The notes below the pieces were generated by a model, which saw only the letters and a list, made by a program, of their open reading frames with translations, ran no database searches and was not told the DNA's origin. Positions 1 through 8,715 of a stretch of DNA of 64,000 nt are shown here, in pieces. Source of the stretch: Flammeovirga aprica JL-4 (lineage in GTDB: Bacteria > Bacteroidota > Bacteroidia > Cytophagales > Flammeovirgaceae); NCBI RefSeq assembly GCF_012844305.1, contig NZ_JABANE010000011.1, positions 1-64,000 of the forward strand. Reading direction: 5' to 3'. Position numbers and translations under genes: made by a program. The first letter of the stretch is position 1, and every line of letters starts with the position of its first letter.

Positions 1-300
1 AAAAAAAAAACACGAACAGAAATAAAGGCTTCCCCTGTTAAGCTAAACTTCCCTGTTTACTAACGCATCTGTTATAACGTATTGAGTACTCTCGAAAATG
101 GGGCTTCGGCATATTTTGCAACCTTACCCACTACAACACGCCAAAATCAGTTCACTTTCGCTATGTTCAGTAAACTTGCTAACTCTTCCTTCACACCTTA
201 CCGTTGCCAGTAACGCACTTGAGGTCGCATTTTCTTCCCTCCGAGGGGCGAAACAGCTTTCTTTCAAGCTGTCGGGATAGTTTGCATGCAGGGCAAACAA
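1..300. other. GC-richer structured noncoding block of unknown nature
   Basis: Positions 61-300 are about 45% G+C by hand count, clearly above the AT-rich surroundings, and no protein reads convincingly. Small hairpins cluster at the right side: CCCT/AGGG at 237-247, ACAGCTT/AAGCTGT at 253-272 and GTTTGC/GCAAAC at 280-298. Two near-identical words, CTTCCCCTGTTA and CTTCCCTGTTTA, lie at 30-60, and on the minus strand the block ends in a run of ten T at 10-1. GC-rich islands in AT-rich genomes are often structured RNAs or multicopy repeats. I could not match it to RNase P RNA, tmRNA or SRP RNA. A minus-strand ncRNA or dispersed repeat is the best guess. Confidence 0.35.
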
Positions 301-328
301 AAAGGGTATAGACTAAAAGCCTATACCC
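299..328 (-). terminator. Rho-independent terminator of the cox genes
   Basis: Read on the minus strand, GGGTATAG and CTATACCC (328-321 and 311-304) pair around an 8-nt loop and are followed by TTTTTG. It lies 47 bp after the stop of cytochrome oxidase subunit I. Confidence 0.8.
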
Positions 329-375
329 CGGATACTTTCTGATAAAAGTATATCTATTAAATAGATTTCGTTTTC

Positions 376-2268
376 TTAGATGAAAGGATTCTTTTCTCTC
401 TCTTCACCTAATTGATCGAATTTTTCGTCTAATTCAGCTAGTACTTTCTCCTCAGGAGTGTTCGAGCTCATTGTTGATGAAAGCGGAACGTTTTGAGGAA
501 TAAAGTCTGTGAAGCCATCTTTCTCAGCACCTGGCTTAGAGTAATCATATGGCCAACGGTAAACTACTGGTAAAGCACCTGGCCAGTTTCCGTGACCTGG
601 TTTTCTTGGTGTAGTCCACTCTAATGTAGTTGCATTCCAAGGGTTCAATGGAGCTAATCTACCTCTGAACATACTCCAGAAGAAGTTGAATACGAAGATA
701 AATTGAGCAGTTACTGTTAAGATTGCCGCAATTGAAATAAATGTATTCAAATCTGTGAAAGTAGAGAATGCATCAAAGTTTGTGAACGAGTAGTATCTTC
801 TTGGGAAACCAGCAATACCGATGTAATGCATTGGGAAGAATACCATGTAAGCACCGATGAAAGTTAACCAGAAGTGAACATAACCCATAGCACTGTTCAT
901 CATTCTACCAAACATTTTTGGATACCAGTGGTAAACACCAGCCATCATACCAAAAAATGCTGCAGAACCCATTACTAAGTGGAAGTGAGCTACTACAAAA
1001 TAAGTATCGTGTAATTGAATATCCAATGCTGAGTTACCAAGGATAATACCTGTAACACCACCTGAGATAAACAATGAAACTAGACCAATTGAGAACAACA
1101 TTGCAGGTGTAAAGATGATATTACCTCTGAATAATGTTGTGATGTAGTTAAATGCTTTTACTGCTGAAGGTACCGCAATGATCAATGTCAAGAACATAAA
1201 GATCGTTCCTAAGAATGGGTTCATACCTGACACGAACATGTGGTGTGCCCATACAATAAATGAAAGGAATGCAATACCTAACATTGAACCGATCATCGCT
1301 CTGTAACCGAAGATTGGCTTTCTTGAGTTCGTAGAAATTACCTCTGAAGTCAAACCTAAAGCTGGTAATAATACGATATATACCTCTGGGTGACCTAAGA
1401 ACCAGAATAAGTGCTGGAATAAGATAGGGCTACCACCTGAGTGCTCTAACAATTCACCTTGAATGTAGATATCTGACAAGTAGAATGATGTTCCAAAGCT
1501 ACGGTCAAATACTAATAATAATGCCGCTGCAAATAATACAGGGAATGATAAAGTACCAATGATCGCTGTGATAAAGAATGACCAGATAGTAAGTGGCATT
1601 TTAGCGAAAGACATACCTGCTGTTCTTAAGTTGATCACTGTTGAGATATAGTTGATCGAACCTAATAAAGAAGAAGCAATGAAAAATACCATTGATACCA
1701 ACCATAATGTCATACCAATACCTGAACCTGACACCGCTTGAGGTAATGCCGATAATGGAGGATAAATTACCCAACCACCTGACGCAGGACCTGTTGAAGC
1801 AAATAATGAGATGAACATAATCACTGATGCTACGAAGAACAACCAGTAAGAAAGCATGTTCATAAATCCTGATGCCATATCTCTTGCTCCAATTTGCAAT
1901 GGAATCAAGAAATTGGAGAACGTACCACTAAGACCTGCTGTCAATACAAAGAATACCATGATGGTACCGTGCATTGTTACTGCCGCTAAGTAGAATGTTG
2001 TATCCATTTTACCAGACTCAGTAATCCAGTCTCCTAAAAGTGGTCTTAACCACTCTAAGTTTGCTTCTGGAAAACCTAATTGAATACGGAATAATAATGA
2101 TAAACCGCCACCAATGATTGCCCAGAAAATACCAGAAATCAAATATTGCTTTGCAATAACTTTGTGATCAAATGAAAACACATAGTTGGTAATGAAGTTA
2201 CCGTGGTGTTCATGATCATCGTGCGAGTGAACGTCTTTATTTTCTACGTCTAATGCTACACTTGACAT
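376..2268 (-). CDS. ctaD: Cytochrome c oxidase subunit I
   Basis: Catalytic heme-copper subunit of the aa3-type terminal oxidase in the inner membrane, reducing O2 to water and pumping protons. Visible ligands: low-spin heme His100 (VTMHGTIMVFF), the HPEVY motif at 293-297 whose His binds CuB and whose Tyr is normally cross-linked to it, CuB pair His342-His343, and the heme ligands in HDTYFVVAHFHLVMG (His428, His430). About 12 membrane helices; 630 residues, somewhat long because of N-terminal and C-terminal soluble tails. The N-terminal stretch is His/Asp rich (HSHDDHEHH), a possible metal-binding tail. It follows subunit II by 41 bp in one transcription unit. Subunit III and the alternative complex III genes often found next to it in this phylum are not adjacent here. 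Confidence 0.97.
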   Translation of the reverse strand: MSSVALDVENKDVHSHDDHEHHGNFITNYVFSFDHKVIAKQYLISGIFWAIIGGGLSLLFRIQLGFPEANLEWLRPLLGDWITESGKMDTTFYLAAVTMHGTIMVFFVLTAGLSGTFSNFLIPLQIGARDMASGFMNMLSYWLFFVASVIMFISLFASTGPASGGWVIYPPLSALPQAVSGSGIGMTLWLVSMVFFIASSLLGSINYISTVINLRTAGMSFAKMPLTIWSFFITAIIGTLSFPVLFAAALLLVFDRSFGTSFYLSDIYIQGELLEHSGGSPILFQHLFWFLGHPEVYIVLLPALGLTSEVISTNSRKPIFGYRAMIGSMLGIAFLSFIVWAHHMFVSGMNPFLGTIFMFLTLIIAVPSAVKAFNYITTLFRGNIIFTPAMLFSIGLVSLFISGGVTGIILGNSALDIQLHDTYFVVAHFHLVMGSAAFFGMMAGVYHWYPKMFGRMMNSAMGYVHFWLTFIGAYMVFFPMHYIGIAGFPRRYYSFTNFDAFSTFTDLNTFISIAAILTVTAQFIFVFNFFWSMFRGRLAPLNPWNATTLEWTTPRKPGHGNWPGALPVVYRWPYDYSKPGAEKDGFTDFIPQNVPLSSTMSSNTPEEKVLAELDEKFDQLGEEREKNPFI

Positions 2269-2309
2269 GTTATCTATCTTTTTTGAGTTTGAATCTAAAT
2301 TGAAAAGGA

Positions 2310-3341
2310 TTAATGAGATTTAGCTACTGATGCAGTTTTAGCTTTCTTAGCTTCCCATTGTGATAAGTAATCAGGGTTTTTCTCTAACCAAGGCTTCTGC
2401 TTCATTAACCACTCATCATACTCCTCTTGAGTAACTACTTTCACTAACTTTCTCATACCGAAGTGACCGTAACCACAAACCTCTGTACAAGCTAATTCAT
2501 AGTTGAACTTAGGATTGTTTGTTTTTTGTCTCATTTCAGCCGTTGTAATTGTTGGCGTGAATTTGAAACGAGTTGGCATACCTGGTACTGCATCCATTTT
2601 CACACGGAAATGCGGTAAGAAAACAGAGTGGATTACGTCAATAGCTCTGATTTTCAATTCGACTTCTCTACCTACTGGAAGATAAATTTCTCTGGCAGTA
2701 AAGTCATCTTGAGCATTCACATCATCATAGTCTACACCCATTGAGTTGGTATTGTCGATGTTTGCCACATCATAACGGCCTAATTTCAAATCTTTACCAG
2801 GGTAACGAATTTCCCAAGCGAACTGCTTACCCATTAATTCTACTTGAATAGCATCTTCTGTAGCTGGTGCAGTGATATCTGCCCATGCTCTCCAACCGAA
2901 AATCACAAGAACTGCCATTACAATTGCAGGAACTGCTGTCCAAGCAATCTCTAATGTGTCATTATGAGGATTGAAATCTGCTTTTCTTTTTTCTGAGAAT
3001 TGAAACAAGAACGGGAATGTGAATAATAACAAGTGTGTCAAAGCAAATGCAGTGAACACAATCGCCATTGTTATCCAAAATAGATGATCTGTCTCTTTAC
3101 CATGAATCGATGCAGCTTCTGGTAAGAAAAATTGTTTTGCATCGTTGAAAGACCACATAATTAGGCCTGATCCAACAATTAAAACAATTGGAAATAATGC
3201 TGCATTAATTTTGTTACTTGTCGTAACCTTCGTCTTCTGGTCGCCCTTAGCGATTCCTACAAGAGTAATAATACGATAAACCAAAGCAAGTACTGCTATG
3301 ATTAAGATCGCTCCCGTGGCAAAAAGTAAAGCCGTTGTCAT
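2310..3341 (-). CDS. ctaC: Cytochrome c oxidase subunit II
   Basis: Carries the periplasmic CuA centre that takes electrons from cytochrome c or an alternative complex III. Seen: CuA ligands His238 (DVIHS), Cys285, Glu287, Cys289, His293 and Met296 in CTEVCGYGHFGM, plus the aromatic patch around GKQFAWEIRYPG (171-182). Unlike the classical two-helix subunit there is an extra N-terminal hydrophobic segment (1-27), followed by two more at about 45-66 and 85-112, typical of Bacteroidota. There is no C-terminal cytochrome c domain. It is the first gene of the ctaC-ctaD unit; a purine-rich AAAGG stands just before the ATG. Confidence 0.96.
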   Translation of the reverse strand: MTTALLFATGAILIIAVLALVYRIITLVGIAKGDQKTKVTTSNKINAALFPIVLIVGSGLIMWSFNDAKQFFLPEAASIHGKETDHLFWITMAIVFTAFALTHLLLFTFPFLFQFSEKRKADFNPHNDTLEIAWTAVPAIVMAVLVIFGWRAWADITAPATEDAIQVELMGKQFAWEIRYPGKDLKLGRYDVANIDNTNSMGVDYDDVNAQDDFTAREIYLPVGREVELKIRAIDVIHSVFLPHFRVKMDAVPGMPTRFKFTPTITTAEMRQKTNNPKFNYELACTEVCGYGHFGMRKLVKVVTQEEYDEWLMKQKPWLEKNPDYLSQWEAKKAKTASVAKSH

Positions 3342-3547
3342 ACCTTTGTGATAGTGTGTAAGTTCGTGATATACTTTATTGTGACAATTTATCGTCTTAA
3401 TTCTCTATTGAGAAAAATAAGTTCGCATAAAATTCCATCAAATATATTAAAGTATTTTTACATTGATGATATATATCATACTTTTTTGATGACTAAATTC
3501 GATATTTTATATGAAGATATTGATTTACAGTGAGATACAATTAAACT

Positions 3548-4012
3548 CTAATAGGTGACTTGCGTAACCCTTATTCCTGCTTTGCGTAACAAATCCAGTC
3601 CTGATTGATCCCTGTAGGCCCTCTTATAGAAGAAAGAAGAGATCCCTGCTTGAACTATTAATTTGGCACATCCAAAGCAACAACTATCCGTACAGTATAA
3701 TGATGCCCCATCTGTTGAGTAGGTAGATTTCGCCGCTTTTGTAATCGCATTTGCTTCCGCATGCAATACTTCTTCTTTGGTTTTAAGAGCTGTTTCATCT
3801 TGTTGCAACTCCTCATTCCACGTACTCACTTCAATTTCACAACAATTGTCAAAACCTTTTGGTGTACCGTTGTACCCCATTGAGATAATATTTCCATCTT
3901 TCACAATGATCGCCCCTACTTTCAAACGTACGCATCTGCTTAATTCAGCAATTGATTCTGCACATCTCATAAAGGCTAAATCAAATTCGTGTGCTCTTTC
4001 CATATCGCTCAT
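3548..4012 (-). CDS. Deoxycytidylate (dCMP) deaminase, ComEB-type
   Basis: Zinc-dependent deaminase converting dCMP to dUMP for dTTP synthesis, in the cytoplasm. The zinc site is visible as HAEANAI (His84, catalytic Glu86) and Cys112-x2-Cys115. In most family members the first of these cysteines follows a proline (PCxxC); here the stretch reads SCCFGCAKLI, with Cys111 in place of proline. Length 154 is normal. It lies alone between cox and carB on the minus strand, separated from carB by the terminator at 4062-4087, so it probably has its own promoter. ComEB-type deaminases without competence genes are common in this phylum. Confidence 0.9.
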   Translation of the reverse strand: MSDMERAHEFDLAFMRCAESIAELSRCVRLKVGAIIVKDGNIISMGYNGTPKGFDNCCEIEVSTWNEELQQDETALKTKEEVLHAEANAITKAAKSTYSTDGASLYCTDSCCFGCAKLIVQAGISSFFYKRAYRDQSGLDLLRKAGIRVTQVTY

Positions 4013-4061
4013 AATAGTATTTTACTGTTATAAATAATTGTTTCAAAAAATAAATAAAAAA

Positions 4062-4087
4062 AAGCCCTGTACCGTAATACAGGGCTT
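4062..4087 (-). terminator. Terminator of carB
   Basis: Perfect 10-bp stem (AAGCCCTGTA/TACAGGGCTT) with a 6-nt loop, followed on the minus strand by a run of seven T. It ends the carB transcript 26 bp past its stop. Confidence 0.9.
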
Positions 4088-4112
4088 CAATATAGTTACG
4101 GAAAAATCCGAA

Positions 4113-6929
4113 TTATCTACTTAAGTATTGATTTCTTCTTGAGTAAATATCCAAGAAGTAATCGTCTTTCAATGTATCAATGAAGTAGATTGCTTCACCT
4201 GTAGATTTCATTTCAGGTCCTAACTGCTTATCTACGTTAGGGAACTTGTTGAATGAGAATACAGGAATCTTGATTGCATAACCTTTCTTCACTGGTTTGA
4301 AATCGAAGTCTTTCACCTTCTTATCTCCTAACATCACCTTAGTCGCATAGTTTACATACGGCTCTTGGTATGCTTTACAGATAAATGGTACAGTACGAGA
4401 TGCACGAGGGTTCGCTTCGATGATGTAAACTTTATCATCTTTAATAGCAAACTGAATATTCAATAGACCTTTTGTTTTCAAGGCTACAGCAATCTTCTTC
4501 GTGTACTCTTCGATTTGCTCGATGACCATATCACCTAAGTTGTAAGGAGGCAATACAGCGTAAGAGTCACCTGAGTGGATACCTGCAGGCTCGATATGCT
4601 GCATGATACCTACGATGTGAACATCCTCACCATCACAGATCGCATCTGCTTCTGCTTCGATCGCACCATCTAAGTAGTGATCAAGAAGAACTTTGTTACC
4701 AGGAATATCACGCAATGTTTCAACAACATGTTGCTCTAATTCTTCCTCGTTGATCACAATCTTCATTTTCTGACCACCTAATACATAAGAAGGTCTAACT
4801 AGAAGAGGGAATCCTAAATCTTCTGATTTCTCTAATGCCTCATCAGCAGTTTCGATCACATCGAATTTAGGGTAAGGAATATTGTTTTCTTTCAACAATG
4901 TTGAGAAGCTACCTCTATCCTCTGCTAAGTCTAATGCTTCAAAACTAGTACCTAAGATCTTAATGCCGTATTTCGTTAATTTCTCAGCAATCTTAAGAGC
5001 AGTTTGACCACCTAACTGTACAATTACACCTACTGGCTTCTCGTGCAAGATAATCTCATAGATGTGCTCCCAGAATACAGGCTCGAAGTATAATTTATCA
5101 GCAATATCAGGGTCAGTAGAAACCGTTTCAGGGTTACAGTTGATCATGATTGTTTCGTATCCAGCCTCTTTTGCAGCTAAGACACCGTGAACACAGCAGT
5201 AATCAAACTCAATACCTTGACCGATACGGTTAGGACCAGCACCTAATACAACTACTTTCTTCTTCTTAGAAGGTTTCGATTCGTTTTGGCTGTCAAATGT
5301 AGAGTAGAAATAAGGTGTTTTCGCTTCAAACTCAGCAGCACAAGTATCTACAAGTTTCCACTGACGTTTGATGTCCAATTCTTTGTAACGCTTATCAAAT
5401 ACTTCAGACTCAAGACATCCTAAGATGTGAGCGATTTGACGGTCACCAAAACCTTTTTCTTTTGCTTCACGCATCAATTCAAAAGAAATAGTGTCAATTG
5501 TTTGCTCACCGATTTTCTTCTCAACTAATACTAAGTCTAAGATTTGACGCAAGAACCACTTGTCAATTTTAGTGATCTTACGAACAGTCTTCATGGCGAT
5601 ACCTAATTTCATGGCATCCCAAATTCTAAACAATCTATCCCATGAAGGATTTTCTAATTTGTCAAGAATTTCATCCTGCTTCGTAATCTCTTTACCATCA
5701 GCACCAATACCGTTACGTTTGATTTCTAATGACTGACAAGCTTTTTGTATAGCCTCTTGGAATGTACGTCCGATACCCATTACCTCACCTACAGCTTTCA
5801 TCTGTAAACCAAGTTTAGTATCTGCACCTTTGAACTTGTCAAAGTTCCAACGAGGGATTTTCACAATTACATAGTCTAATGCAGGCTCGAAGAACGCTGA
5901 AGTAGTACCTGTAATTGGGTTTTTCAATTCATCTAAGTTATAACCAATAGCTAATTTGGCCGCAATCTTAGCGATTGGGTAACCAGTAGCTTTAGAGGCT
6001 AATGCTGACGATCTTGATACACGAGGGTTGATCTCGATACCAATGATTTCACTATCATCAGGAGATACAGAGAACTGAACGTTACATCCACCAGCGAACA
6101 TACCGATACCATTCATCATCTTGATCGCAAGATCTCTCATTCTTTGGTATACTGTATCTGGTAATGTTTGTGCAGGCGCCACTGTGATAGAGTCACCAGT
6201 GTGAACACCCATTGGGTCAAAGTTCTCAATTGAACAGATGATAATTACGTTTCCTAAATCATCTCTCAATAACTCCAATTCGTATTCTTTCCATCCTAAG
6301 ATAGATTGTTCGATCAATACCTCGTGAACTGGAGACATTTCCAATCCTCTTGATAATGCTTTTTCGAACTCGTCTGGCGTGTTTACAAAACCACCTCCAG
6401 TACCACCCAAAGTAAATGATGGTCTAATTACTAATGGGAATCCAATTTCTTGAGCAATCTCTTTACCTTGAAGGAAAGATTTAGCTGTACGTCCTTTACA
6501 TACACCTACGCCTAGCTCAAGCATTTTTTGTCTAAACAGCTCTCTATCTTCTGTCGTATTGATCGCATCAATATCAACACCGATAATCTCTACACCAAAG
6601 TCCTCCCAGATTCCTGCTTCTTGAGCATCAATCGCTAGGTTCAATGCAGTCTGACCACCCATTGTAGGTAATACTGCATCGATATCATGCTTTTCAAGAA
6701 TTGTGATTAGAGATTTTTTCTCTAAAGGAAGGAGATAGACGTTATCCGCAGTAACCGGATCCGTCATAATAGTTGCAGGATTAGAGTTGATCAGAGTAAC
6801 TTCGATACCCTCTTCTCTTAGTGAACGTGCGGCTTGAGTTCCTGAATAATCAAACTCACAAGCTTGTCCGATGATGATTGGACCGCTCCCGATGATAAGT
6901 ACCGACTTAATGTGCTTCTTTCTAGGCAT
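4113..6929 (-). CDS. carB: Carbamoyl-phosphate synthase large subunit
   Basis: Makes carbamoyl phosphate from bicarbonate, ATP and ammonia channelled from the small subunit CarA, for pyrimidine and arginine synthesis. Two homologous ATP-grasp halves are visible: the first opens with SVLIIGSGPIIIGQACEFDYSG (10-31) and the second with VVVLGAGPNRIGQGIEFDY near 560; each has the GG-rich ATP loop (LGGTGGG; VLGGQKM). It has 938 residues, whereas the E. coli enzyme has about 1070: the protein ends near the close of the second ATP-grasp half, so the C-terminal MGS-like allosteric domain is missing or nearly so. I believe this short form is usual in this group. It faces hisF divergently across 172 bp. 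No carA is nearby. Confidence 0.95.
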   Translation of the reverse strand: MPRKKHIKSVLIIGSGPIIIGQACEFDYSGTQAARSLREEGIEVTLINSNPATIMTDPVTADNVYLLPLEKKSLITILEKHDIDAVLPTMGGQTALNLAIDAQEAGIWEDFGVEIIGVDIDAINTTEDRELFRQKMLELGVGVCKGRTAKSFLQGKEIAQEIGFPLVIRPSFTLGGTGGGFVNTPDEFEKALSRGLEMSPVHEVLIEQSILGWKEYELELLRDDLGNVIIICSIENFDPMGVHTGDSITVAPAQTLPDTVYQRMRDLAIKMMNGIGMFAGGCNVQFSVSPDDSEIIGIEINPRVSRSSALASKATGYPIAKIAAKLAIGYNLDELKNPITGTTSAFFEPALDYVIVKIPRWNFDKFKGADTKLGLQMKAVGEVMGIGRTFQEAIQKACQSLEIKRNGIGADGKEITKQDEILDKLENPSWDRLFRIWDAMKLGIAMKTVRKITKIDKWFLRQILDLVLVEKKIGEQTIDTISFELMREAKEKGFGDRQIAHILGCLESEVFDKRYKELDIKRQWKLVDTCAAEFEAKTPYFYSTFDSQNESKPSKKKKVVVLGAGPNRIGQGIEFDYCCVHGVLAAKEAGYETIMINCNPETVSTDPDIADKLYFEPVFWEHIYEIILHEKPVGVIVQLGGQTALKIAEKLTKYGIKILGTSFEALDLAEDRGSFSTLLKENNIPYPKFDVIETADEALEKSEDLGFPLLVRPSYVLGGQKMKIVINEEELEQHVVETLRDIPGNKVLLDHYLDGAIEAEADAICDGEDVHIVGIMQHIEPAGIHSGDSYAVLPPYNLGDMVIEQIEEYTKKIAVALKTKGLLNIQFAIKDDKVYIIEANPRASRTVPFICKAYQEPYVNYATKVMLGDKKVKDFDFKPVKKGYAIKIPVFSFNKFPNVDKQLGPEMKSTGEAIYFIDTLKDDYFLDIYSRRNQYLSR

Positions 6930-7101
6930 TTTGCTATCTCGTTTAAAACATGACTTAACACTCGGGGTGCAAAACTAATATAGAAAACTTTAAAATCCCT
7001 ATTAAAATAACAATATTCTTCGATTAAAAAATTAAAGTTGTTTTTACTCAGAATTCACAAAATCTTCATCTATCTTTGTACTTTTTCTAAAAATCGCCTA
7101 T

Positions 7102-7857
7102 ATGCTAACAAAACGAATAATTCCTTGTCTAGACATCAAAGATGGCAAGACTGTAAAAGGTGTCAACTTTGTAGAATTAAGAGATGCCGGAGACCCCGTA
7201 GAACTTGCAAAGATCTACAGTAATGAGGGTGCTGATGAATTAGTATTTCTTGATATTACAGCTACTGTAGAAAAAAGAAAAACATTAATTGATCTCGTGC
7301 AAAGAGTTGCTTCTCAGATCAATATCCCCTTTACCGTTGGTGGTGGCATCTCAAGTATTGAAGATGTTTCTGCTTTATTAAATGCCGGAGCTGACAAAGT
7401 TTCTATCAACTCTTCGGCTGTAAAAAGACCTGAATTGATCAACGAATTATCAGATGAATTTGGAAGTCAATGTGTGGTTGTTGCTGTTGATACAAGATAT
7501 GTAGACGGCGAACACATCGTTCACGTAAGAGGTGGACGTACTCCTACTGAATTAAGAACAATTCCATGGGTACATGAATGTCAGGAAAGAGGTGCCGGTG
7601 AGATTTTATTGACATCAATGGATCACGACGGAACAAAAAATGGCTTTGCTATTGAACTTACAAAAGAAATTTCTCAGTCTTTGAATATTCCTGTTATTGC
7701 TTCAGGAGGAGCCGGAGCAGAGAGTCATTTTATCGACCTTTTCCAAGAAGATGCCGCTGACGCCGCTTTGGCCGCTAGTATTTTCCACTTCAAAGAAATT
7801 GGAATTCCTCATTTAAAATCTCATTTAAGAGAAGAGGGTGTTGAAATTAGATTATAA
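7102..7857 (+). CDS. hisF: Imidazole glycerol phosphate synthase cyclase subunit
   Basis: TIM-barrel cyclase that, with the glutaminase HisH, turns PRFAR into imidazole-glycerol phosphate and AICAR (histidine and purine link). Opening [20 protein letters not shown] is characteristic and contains catalytic Asp11; the second catalytic Asp is in VVAVDTRY. Phosphate-binding loops GGGISS and ASGGAGA are intact; 251 residues is the normal length. Normally it is near the end of a his operon; here it stands alone, divergent from carB. A TATCTTTG -7-like element lies at 7071-7078 without a well-spaced TTG. A small hairpin (7875-7897) follows the stop. Confidence 0.96.
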   Translation: MLTKRIIPCLDIKDGKTVKGVNFVELRDAGDPVELAKIYSNEGADELVFLDITATVEKRKTLIDLVQRVASQINIPFTVGGGISSIEDVSALLNAGADKVSINSSAVKRPELINELSDEFGSQCVVVAVDTRYVDGEHIVHVRGGRTPTELRTIPWVHECQERGAGEILLTSMDHDGTKNGFAIELTKEISQSLNIPVIASGGAGAESHFIDLFQEDAADAALAASIFHFKEIGIPHLKSHLREEGVEIRL

Positions 7858-7865
7858 TTAATAAT

Positions 7866-8019
7866 AAAGTACTAGTAAGTACAGATTTCGTACTTACGAG
7901 AATTAAGTTTTACATTTTTAGTATCTGAATATTCAATATACCTTATTCATTTTTCATTAATTGAATAGAGATAGAATAAGCAGTATTAATCCTTTTGAAT
8001 TCTTCTATTCTAGTACTTT
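7866..8019. repeat. Possible small inverted-repeat element
   Basis: AAAGTACTAG at 7866-7875 is matched by its exact complement CTAGTACTTT at 8010-8019, bracketing 154 bp of noncoding DNA. The left arm runs into a hairpin with 8-bp arms GTAAGTAC/GTACTTAC (7875-7897). The AAGTACTAG termini resemble the elements at 20733 and 59775, but the GACAAAAG part is absent, so membership is uncertain. The hairpin could also serve as a weak hisF terminator. Confidence 0.3.
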
Positions 8020-8044
8020 AAACATCAAGCATATATAAACCAAT

Positions 8045-8099
8045 GAACGATCAATCATTAAATCTTTATACTAAGGATGCTTAATACTATTGTTCGTTC
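8045..8099. promoter_or_regulatory. Inverted repeat overlapping the panD promoter
   Basis: GAACGATCAAT (8045-8055) and ATTGTTCGTTC (8089-8099) are complementary at 10 of 11 positions, spaced 33 bp. The right arm covers the -33 TTG of the promoter, so a regulator or transcript-start control could act here. Confidence 0.35.
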
Positions 8100-8120
8100 C
8101 CTAAAATAATCTTATTTTTG
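8090..8120 (+). promoter_or_regulatory. Bacteroidota-type promoter for panD
   Basis: TTG at 8090-8092, 20 bp spacer, TATTTTTG at 8113-8120, matching the phylum's TTG-N19-21-TANNTTTG consensus. A start near 8126 would give a leader of about 145 nt before panD. Confidence 0.6.
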
Positions 8121-8269
8121 CACGCATATTTTATAAAAGCATCGCAGATAATATATTAATAAACTGAATATCAAGCTACTAATAATTTGTATATTCTTCT
8201 ATTCTTAAAGATATTTGTATTAGCTTTTTGTATGTCGTTTGCAAAAGATAAAAGATTTAAAATACAGCT

Positions 8270-8620
8270 ATGTATATAGAAGTTTTAAAGTCAAAAATAC
8301 ACAGAGTAAAGGTAACACAGGCAGAACTAAACTACGTGGGTAGTATTACTGTGGACCAAGATCTTATGGACGCTGCAAATATTATTGAAGGCGAGAAAGT
8401 TCAGATCGTAAACAATAATAACGGCGAGAGATTTGAGACTTATGTAATCACTGGAGAAAGAGGAAGTGGTACAATATGTTTGAATGGCGCTGCTGCCCGA
8501 AAGGTACAAGTAGGTGACATTCTTATTATCATCTCCTATGCTTACATGAAACAGAAAAAAGCAAAAGAATATCGTCCAAAGCTTGTCTTCCCTAATGATG
8601 ACAACAAACTGGAAGATTAG
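8270..8620 (+). CDS. panD: Aspartate 1-decarboxylase proenzyme
   Basis: Pyruvoyl-dependent enzyme making beta-alanine from aspartate for pantothenate and CoA. The self-cleavage site is visible: YVGSITVD, where Gly-Ser cleavage makes the pyruvoyl group from the serine. [12 protein letters not shown] near 74-84 is also a family hallmark. Length 116 is normal. It starts a plus-strand series but ends at a strong terminator (8645-8690), so it is probably transcribed mainly alone; other pantothenate genes are not visible. Confidence 0.95.
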   Translation: MYIEVLKSKIHRVKVTQAELNYVGSITVDQDLMDAANIIEGEKVQIVNNNNGERFETYVITGERGSGTICLNGAAARKVQVGDILIIISYAYMKQKKAKEYRPKLVFPNDDNKLED

Positions 8621-8644
8621 TTTTTTAAGATAATAGATAACTAT

Positions 8645-8690
8645 GCCAACTCAATTGTATAAATCCTTTTGAGTTGGCTCGTTTTTTTTT
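8645..8690 (+). terminator. Terminator after panD
   Basis: 10-bp stem GCCAACTCAA/TTGAGTTGGC (8645-8654, 8669-8678) followed by a run of nine T. It also excludes a start of the next gene at 8674. Confidence 0.9.
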
Positions 8691-8715
8691 GATACCCCGA
8701 CAAACGGAGGATTAT

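Noticed and set aside
98..280. 60-codon plus-strand frame in the GC-richer block
   Set aside because: Low-complexity Leu/Ser-rich, no family match, lies in a region with hairpins and no start context; more likely noncoding.
7038..7223. Plus-strand frame overlapping hisF
   Set aside because: Shadow frame; the hisF frame carries all motifs.
8674..8715. Longer start for the first LPG-synthase-TM protein
   Set aside because: The start lies inside the panD terminator and lacks a ribosome site; ATG 8716 has ACGGAGG.
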